Source: Posidoniimonas polymericola (GTDB taxonomy: Bacteria > Planctomycetota > Planctomycetia > Pirellulales > Lacipirellulaceae). Taken from it: DNA of 64,000 nt. Where the stretch lies: NCBI RefSeq assembly GCF_007859935.1, contig NZ_SJPO01000002.1:248001-312000 (forward strand), written 5' to 3'. Below, piece after piece: positions 59,509-64,000 of this stretch (position 1 is the stretch's first letter; every line of letters starts with the position of its first letter). The translations under genes were made by a program, and so were the position numbers. Under the pieces are notes generated by a model. It made no database searches. It worked only from the letters and a program-made list of their open reading frames with translations, and was not told the DNA's origin.

Positions 59509-60348
59509 ATGGTTAATAACGTCCCTGTCAAAACGCTGAAGCACGGCGCCCTCACCATCGAGGGCTACTCGCGGGCGGCGGTGCAGACCTACTGGCGGAT
59601 CCCCGAGATGAGCCTCGGGTTTGACATCGGCGCGCAGCCGTGGTCGTTCATGGGGACCGAGAACTGGTTCATCTCGCACGGCCACCTCGACCACATCGCT
59701 GCGCTGCCGGTGTACGTCGCACGCCGGCGGATGATGAAGATGGAGCCGCCGCGGATCTACCTGCCGGCCGGCCTGATCGGCCCGGTCCGCGAGATCCTCA
59801 AGGCGTTCACCAAGATGGACCGCGGGCGTATGCCGGTCGAGCTGATCCCGACCGGGCCGGACGAGGAGATCGAGCTCTCGCGCGAGCTTGTAGTCACCAC
59901 CACCGCCACCACGCACACGGTGCCGTCGATCGGGTTCGTGGTGTGGGACCGCCGCAAGAAGTTGAAGCCAGAGTACGCCGAGCTCGAGGGCCACGAGATC
60001 CGCGACCTGCGTCAGGCAGGCGCCGAGGTGACCCGCGAGGTCCGCACGCCGATGGTCGCCTACCTGGGCGACAGCTCGCCGCCGGGCCTCGACAACTGCC
60101 CGGCGATGTACGAGGCCAAGGTGCTGATCTGCGAGCTGACGTTCGTCGCGCCCGACCACCGCAAGGACAAGATCCACAAGTTCGGCCACATGCACCTGGA
60201 CGACTTTGTCGACCGGCGTGAGCGGTTCAAGAACGAGTTGGTGATCGCCAGCCACCTGAGCACCCGCTACCACCCGCGGCAGGTCGAGAGCATGGTCAAG
60301 AAGCGGATCCCGGACATGCTCGACGACCGTCTGCACTTGTGGTTGTAA
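59509..60348 (+). CDS. MBL-fold hydrolase, RNase Z-like
   Basis: 279 residues. The metallo-beta-lactamase zinc motif SHGHLDH is at 56-62 (FISHGHLDHIAALPVYV), then YLPAGLIGPVREIL, TTATTHTVPSIGFVVWD, VAYLGDSSPPGLD (Asp ligand) and VIASHLSTRYHPRQVESMVKKRIP (His ligand). The pattern is closest to RNase Z/ElaC-like hydrolases but is shorter than tRNase Z and lacks a clear flexible arm. The substrate is unknown. Confidence 0.85.
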   Translation: MVNNVPVKTLKHGALTIEGYSRAAVQTYWRIPEMSLGFDIGAQPWSFMGTENWFISHGHLDHIAALPVYVARRRMMKMEPPRIYLPAGLIGPVREILKAFTKMDRGRMPVELIPTGPDEEIELSRELVVTTTATTHTVPSIGFVVWDRRKKLKPEYAELEGHEIRDLRQAGAEVTREVRTPMVAYLGDSSPPGLDNCPAMYEAKVLICELTFVAPDHRKDKIHKFGHMHLDDFVDRRERFKNELVIASHLSTRYHPRQVESMVKKRIPDMLDDRLHLWL

Positions 60349-60384
60349 ACACCGTTCAGCGAACGGCTTTGTTAAACAACCGAC

Positions 60385-60468
60385 TCGTAGCCCCCGGCTC
60401 CGCCGGGGGATCGAACTGCCAATCAAAACTGCCCTGACGCGATCCGCCGGCAGAGCCGGGGGCTACGA
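60385..60468. repeat. 84-base inverted repeat (GTAGCCCCCGGCTC family)
   Basis: 29-base arms at 60385-60413 and 60440-60468 starting TCGTAGCCCCCGGCTC are complementary with two mismatches, around a 26-base loop. Related half-copies appear near 33174-33203 and 33328-33355. It lies just before the glycosyltransferase gene. Confidence 0.65.
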
Positions 60469-60496
60469 ACAGCCAGCGGGGCCAGAGATCAATCGC

Positions 60497-61522
60497 ATGC
60501 CGGCCCGCGTCCTGCACCTGCTGCCCACACTCCACGCCACCGACGCCGCGCGGCGGGTGGCGGTGCTGTGCGAGCGGCTGCCGCGGGAGGAGTACGAGCA
60601 GCACGTCGCCGCGCTCAACGCGACCGGCGCCGCGGGCCCGCGGCTCGGTGAGCTGGCGGCCGGCGTCCACGGGCTCGACCGGCGGTTCCGCCGCGACCCG
60701 TTCGTGTGGCGGCGGCTGCGGCGACTGGTGCGGTCGCTCGCCATCGATATCGTGCACGCGTGGGGCGACGACGCCGCGCAGTTCGCGGCCCTGTCGGGAC
60801 GCCGTGCGGTGCGGGCAGAAGCCACGCCCGACGCCGAGTCTGGTTGGCCTGCCAACCGACTGGCTCGGTTTACCCCTCCGATGCCTGAGCCGGACTGGGA
60901 CCCGCAACCCGTGGCGGAAGCCCTTGGACCACCGCCACCGTTGCCAGCCGAGATTGCTGAGCAGTTGCCGGTCGGCGCCAAGCTGATCGGCGTCGCCGCG
61001 CCGCTCGTTCCGGCGAGCGGCCTCAAGGACCTGATCTGGGCCCTCGACCTGGTGCGGGTGATGGACCCCAATGTCTGGCTGCTGGTCCTTGGCGACGGGC
61101 CGCAGCGGGAGTCGCTGGCCGAGTTCTCCCGCCTGGCGTGCGAAGAGAACCGCACGCTACTGTTGGGCGACCGCGACGACTTGGCGGACCTGCTGCCGCA
61201 CCTGCACTTGTGGTGGGAGGGGGGCCGGCCCGCAGTAGCGCCGGTGGCGGTGTTCCAGGCCATGGCCGCCAGCCTGCCGCTTGTCGCAAATCGGTGCGAA
61301 GCGCTCGAGCCGCTGATCCCGGTCACGGCAAGCGGTCGGCTCGTCACACCTGGCGACCGGGCCGAGTGGGCGAAGGCGACGCTCCGCATCCTCGAGGACG
61401 GAAGCCATCGCCAAGCGATGGGATACGCCGCCAAGCATCGCGGCGCCGGTCTGGCTTGGCCGTCGCAATTCGTTGACGCCTGTCGGCAGGCCTACAGGCC
61501 GGCTTATCTGCGTGGCCGATAG
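60497..61522 (+). CDS. GT4-like glycosyltransferase
   Basis: 341 residues. It has a short GT-B-type N-terminus (VLHLLPTLHATDAARRVAVLCERLP), IDIVHAWGDDAAQFAAL, and a C-terminal nucleotide-sugar site: LIGVAAPLVPASGLKDLIWAL, WLLVLGDGPQRESLAEF, LLLGDRDDLADLLPHLHLWWEGG and AVFQAMAASLPLVAN (the EA..AG region of the family is weak here, with FQAMAASLPLV). The acceptor is unknown. Its stop and the stop of the convergent DUF1559 gene are one base apart. Confidence 0.82.
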   Translation: MPARVLHLLPTLHATDAARRVAVLCERLPREEYEQHVAALNATGAAGPRLGELAAGVHGLDRRFRRDPFVWRRLRRLVRSLAIDIVHAWGDDAAQFAALSGRRAVRAEATPDAESGWPANRLARFTPPMPEPDWDPQPVAEALGPPPPLPAEIAEQLPVGAKLIGVAAPLVPASGLKDLIWALDLVRVMDPNVWLLVLGDGPQRESLAEFSRLACEENRTLLLGDRDDLADLLPHLHLWWEGGRPAVAPVAVFQAMAASLPLVANRCEALEPLIPVTASGRLVTPGDRAEWAKATLRILEDGSHRQAMGYAAKHRGAGLAWPSQFVDACRQAYRPAYLRGR

Positions 61523-61523
61523 G

Positions 61524-62621
61524 TCAGCCGCCGCGGCCGCCGCCGATCCTTTTTCGCCACTCTGGGGGCCCGGCGCGGGTTCCGGCTTGAACCCAGACAT
61601 CGGGGTCAACACCGTCGGCGATCGTCTGCACGCTGCCGTCGCAGTACGCAACGTTAACGACGCCCGAGTGGTTGCTGCTCAGCGGCGAGACCAAGTCCCA
61701 CCAGTTGCCCTGGGTCCAGCACGTGCTGTTAGGGGGGAGCAGGTGGTTGTACCAGGTCCGCCACATAGTTCCCTCGTGCCACGGGTTGCCCCGCCACCGC
61801 CAAGGTCCATTCAGCCTTGCGGTCTGCCAGTTCTGGGACAAGAGCAGGTCTTGGGCGTCTTTAGGGGTGGTGCTGGCGTTGTCGGGGACGGTGGGAGCGA
61901 TGAAGCAGTCCCGCTTAGGGTCGTTCGCCCCACCGGTGTTACCGAGGCTGTTGAGCATTTCACCGTAGGCGGCGGTCTTGCTGAGGCCGTCGGTAATCTT
62001 GCGGAGCTGAAGCGGCGGCAGCGCGGGGTACTCCCCGGTGGAGCTCACCATCTCATCAGCGCCAAACACGCCGTCCCATTTCTTACCGAACCTGACCCAG
62101 CTTCCCGAGTTGGCATGGTAGTTGGTCCACCCAGTCGTCTGATCTCGTTGATCGAGGCCAAGCGTTTCACGGCCGAAGGGGTCGCTTGGGCAGCGGATAA
62201 AGGCAGGCTCGTTCTGAGCAACGGCAAAGTTATGGGTCGACCACGGGTCGCCTTCGGTAGTGTCGTCTTCAATGATGAACGTTTGGGCCAGCCCCCCTTC
62301 CTCGACGTAAGGCAGCACCTGTGCCATCGGAGACCAGTATCCGTTTTTCTTCGTGGCAACGTACGTGCCGTAGGAGCCGGCGGGAAACTCGCCGTTGGCC
62401 GACTCGTAGTTCAGCGTCCCCAGCATCAACTGCTTCAGGTTGTTGGTGCAGGTCATCCGGCGGGCAGCTTCGCGGGCCGACTGCACCGCGGGCAGCAAGA
62501 GCGCGATGAGCACGCCGATGATCGCAATCACGACCAACAGCTCGACCAGCGTGAAGCCGGTGCGGGAGAAAGGACGCCGCGGCGTGCTGCGTCCGGCTAA
62601 CGTCGAGAGGCCAGCGTGCAT
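61524..62621 (-). CDS. DUF1559 pseudopilin-like secreted protein
   Basis: 365 residues from the ATG at 62621, chosen over 62660 because GGAG lies 11 bases upstream. The prepilin signal (SRTGFTLVELLVVIAIIGVLIALLLPAV) is followed by SAREAARRMTCTNNLKQLMLGTLNYESANG. The C-terminal H-X9-DG motif is HSGVVNVAYCDGS. A paralogue of the protein at 54656-55777. In many planctomycetes these genes occur in dozens of scattered copies. The role is unknown. Confidence 0.92.
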   Translation of the reverse strand: MHAGLSTLAGRSTPRRPFSRTGFTLVELLVVIAIIGVLIALLLPAVQSAREAARRMTCTNNLKQLMLGTLNYESANGEFPAGSYGTYVATKKNGYWSPMAQVLPYVEEGGLAQTFIIEDDTTEGDPWSTHNFAVAQNEPAFIRCPSDPFGRETLGLDQRDQTTGWTNYHANSGSWVRFGKKWDGVFGADEMVSSTGEYPALPPLQLRKITDGLSKTAAYGEMLNSLGNTGGANDPKRDCFIAPTVPDNASTTPKDAQDLLLSQNWQTARLNGPWRWRGNPWHEGTMWRTWYNHLLPPNSTCWTQGNWWDLVSPLSSNHSGVVNVAYCDGSVQTIADGVDPDVWVQAGTRAGPPEWRKRIGGGRGG

Positions 62622-63043
62622 GACAGGAGACTCCGGTGAGGTGCGAGCCGCACGAGCCAAAGCATGGCTTTCGCGGCGCGCTTCGTTGGCGTACGCGGTA
62701 TCGCTCTACTCTTTCCGCCCGGAGAGCGTAATTCTAGCGACGCAAACGCGCACTACCTACGCTAGGTTCGCGCAGGGGTGCACTGCGGAGTGCGGTTTCC
62801 TGCAGGTGGAGGTTCGGCAGACGCGGAATTGACGACTGTAGTGCCGTCTTAGCGTCGTGCCGGCGCGGGGAATTTTTTTGGCCGGTGGCGCGAGGTGCAG
62901 AGAAGAAGAGCATCCGCACCCCAACCAATCAGGGGGGCGGGTTGGGGCGCCGAGGCGTGTCGGCTGCCGCGGGCCTGACGCGGCGGGCGACCTGACACTT
63001 CGAACTGCGCCCCACTCAAACGGCCGGGCGTCGTGCGACGAGC
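62622..63043. other. Gene-free region
   Basis: About 420 bases between two minus-strand genes. It holds the promoter region of the second DUF1559 gene and the end of the 84-residue protein gene. An A/T run (GGGGAATTTTTTTGG, 62866-62880) stands out in GC-rich sequence. I see no supported gene. Confidence 0.4.
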
Positions 63044-63298
63044 CTACAGGTGCTCGCTGCCGCTGCCGACCGCCAATTGGAACGCCGAGGTGTCGATCAC
63101 CGGCGGACGCCACGTCAGTTCGACCCCTTCAGGCGCCAGTTCGCCGACGTAGCGGCGACGCTGTTCATTAAGCGACCAGCGGGCGCGGATCGCCTGGCAG
63201 GCCTGAGCGATCTCACTCGAGGTAGGCAGGTAGTCGATGCGGCGGTCCTCGAGGTCCATCAGCGCGTCGTGGTCGTCAGCAATGGCACAAGCGGGCAT
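63044..63298 (-). CDS. Small conserved-looking protein, 84 residues
   Basis: 84 residues from the ATG at 63298; a longer in-frame start at 63364 adds low-complexity sequence. The body has YLPTSSEIAQACQAIRARWSLNEQRRRYVGE, a pattern seen in short planctomycete proteins of unknown role, and an aromatic, Pro-rich end (LTWRPPVIDTSAFQLAVG). It is acidic at the N-terminus and basic in the middle. No function can be assigned. Confidence 0.55.
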   Translation of the reverse strand: MPACAIADDHDALMDLEDRRIDYLPTSSEIAQACQAIRARWSLNEQRRRYVGELAPEGVELTWRPPVIDTSAFQLAVGSGSEHL

Positions 63299-63623
63299 TC
63301 CGTCGGTTCCTGGTCGCTGGTTGTTGCTCAGGGTCGGGAGTACGTGGTCGAGCGGTCGTCGCAAGACGAGGCCGGACGCCGATTGGCGGTTGGTGGGCAG
63401 CGGGTAAACCGGCGCCGGCCCCGGGGTGGGCGAATGCTCTTCACGGACGGAAGTATGCCAAGCGAATGTGACGAAACTGTGTAGAAGAGGCTTAAATACG
63501 TTGAAGGTTGCCGGCGCCCGGTCCGGTTGGGAGTGGTCCGGTATTTAGTCGTCCGGGTAACCCCGCTACAATACAAGACTTAGCAGCGGTCCCACGGAGT
63601 TCGGCAAAAGGGAGTTTGGCGCG
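63299..63623. other. Upstream region of glgC
   Basis: About 325 bases before glgC, moderately less GC-rich near 63460-63590. It should hold the divergent promoters of glgC and the small-protein gene. No clear promoter elements can be named. Confidence 0.35.
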
Positions 63624-64000
63624 ATGAAGGATGTCTTGGCGGTCGTGTTGGCGGGCGGAAAAGGGTCGCGGTTGGAGCCGCTGACCCGCGACCGGGCGAA
63701 GCCCGCGGTGCCGTTTGGCGGCAGTTACCGGATTATTGATTTTGCGTTGTCCAACTGCCTGAACAGCGGCATCCGCAAGATCATGGTGCTCACGCAGTAC
63801 AAGGCGATGAGCCTCGACCGCCACGTCACGCTCGGCTGGCGGGGCTTCCTGTGCCGAGAGCTGGGCGAGTACATCGACGTTGTGCCGCCGCAGCAGCGGA
63901 TCGACGAGAAGTGGTACCAGGGCACCGCCGACGCCGTGTACCAGAATATCTACACGCTCGAGAAGGAACGCCCCGAGCACGTGCTGATTACCGCCGGCGA
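63624..64000 (+). CDS. glgC: Glucose-1-phosphate adenylyltransferase (partial, runs off the window)
   Basis: The first 125 codons are present; the gene continues past the right edge. ATG at 63624 has GGGAG 9 bases upstream. The nucleotidyltransferase signature [37 protein letters not shown] is textbook GlgC, followed by [27 protein letters not shown] and [14 protein letters not shown]. It makes ADP-glucose for glycogen. The C-terminal allosteric part is not in this window. Confidence 0.95.
   Translation, partial: MKDVLAVVLAGGKGSRLEPLTRDRAKPAVPFGGSYRIIDFALSNCLNSGIRKIMVLTQYKAMSLDRHVTLGWRGFLCRELGEYIDVVPPQQRIDEKWYQGTADAVYQNIYTLEKERPEHVLITAG

Overview
The window is about 64 kb of GC-rich chromosome from a planctomycete, most likely order Pirellulales. 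This rests on several lineage signs seen together: two DUF1559 pseudopilin-like proteins with an H-X9-DG tail, a giant secreted LTD/CotH/dockerin protein with the planctomycete N-terminal 'RFERLEPRAML' tag, PEP-CTERM tails, an OleC-type ligase, tetrahydromethanopterin (H4MPT) C1 genes (mch, fae, mtdB) in a bacterium, and many conserved hypothetical proteins. The assignment is inferred from gene content. No rRNA is present; the only RNA gene I can support is one tRNA-Arg(UCG).

Layout. 0-4.4 kb: a PEP-CTERM protein, glpD with an intrinsic terminator touching its start codon, a divergent glpP antiterminator gene, and a 48-residue secreted peptide. 4.5-14.3 kb: a histidine kinase/sigma54-type response regulator operon, divergent from a three-gene RND efflux system whose last gene overlaps the convergent LTD/CotH gene (14.1-18.2 kb). 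18.5-24.6 kb: tRNA-Arg, small membrane proteins, an FAD oxidoreductase, a secreted protein, and the TIGR03546/TIGR03545 pair. 24.6-28.9 kb: mch plus an ATP-grasp ligase, two tandem paralogous membrane proteins, and a CehA/McbA-like protein lacking its metal site. 28.9-37.1 kb, all minus strand: FkbM methyltransferase, OleC ligase, AI-2E-family permease, PhyH dioxygenase and a Ycf48-like propeller protein. 37.3-45.6 kb: HDOD protein, M50 protease, polysaccharide export protein, ThuA and hydroxypyruvate-isomerase-like enzymes, SelW-like protein, M48 protease and a beta-hydroxyacid dehydrogenase. 45.6-47.5 kb: a small inserted-looking segment (secreted endonuclease/phosphatase-like gene and a Tdi1-like immunity gene) bounded by a duplicated 3' end of the dehydrogenase gene. 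47.6-64 kb: NamZ-like muramidase, AspT-like transporter, ankyrin protein, ribBA, a DUF1559 protein, fae-mtdB plus an RNase HII-like gene, SixA, an MBL-fold hydrolase, a glycosyltransferase, a second DUF1559 protein, and the start of glgC at the right edge.

How it works together. Formaldehyde handling by the H4MPT route is split between 24.6 kb (cyclohydrolase and a probable cofactor ligase) and 56-57.6 kb (formaldehyde-activating enzyme and methylene-H4MPT dehydrogenase). The glpP/glpD pair looks like a complete glycerol-3-phosphate-responsive attenuation circuit. The kinase/regulator pair probably controls the adjacent RND pump, and a cluster of palindromes lies between them. Much of the intergenic space between 31 and 61 kb holds at least eight distinct palindromic repeat types, one of which appears to have inserted in frame into the OleC gene.
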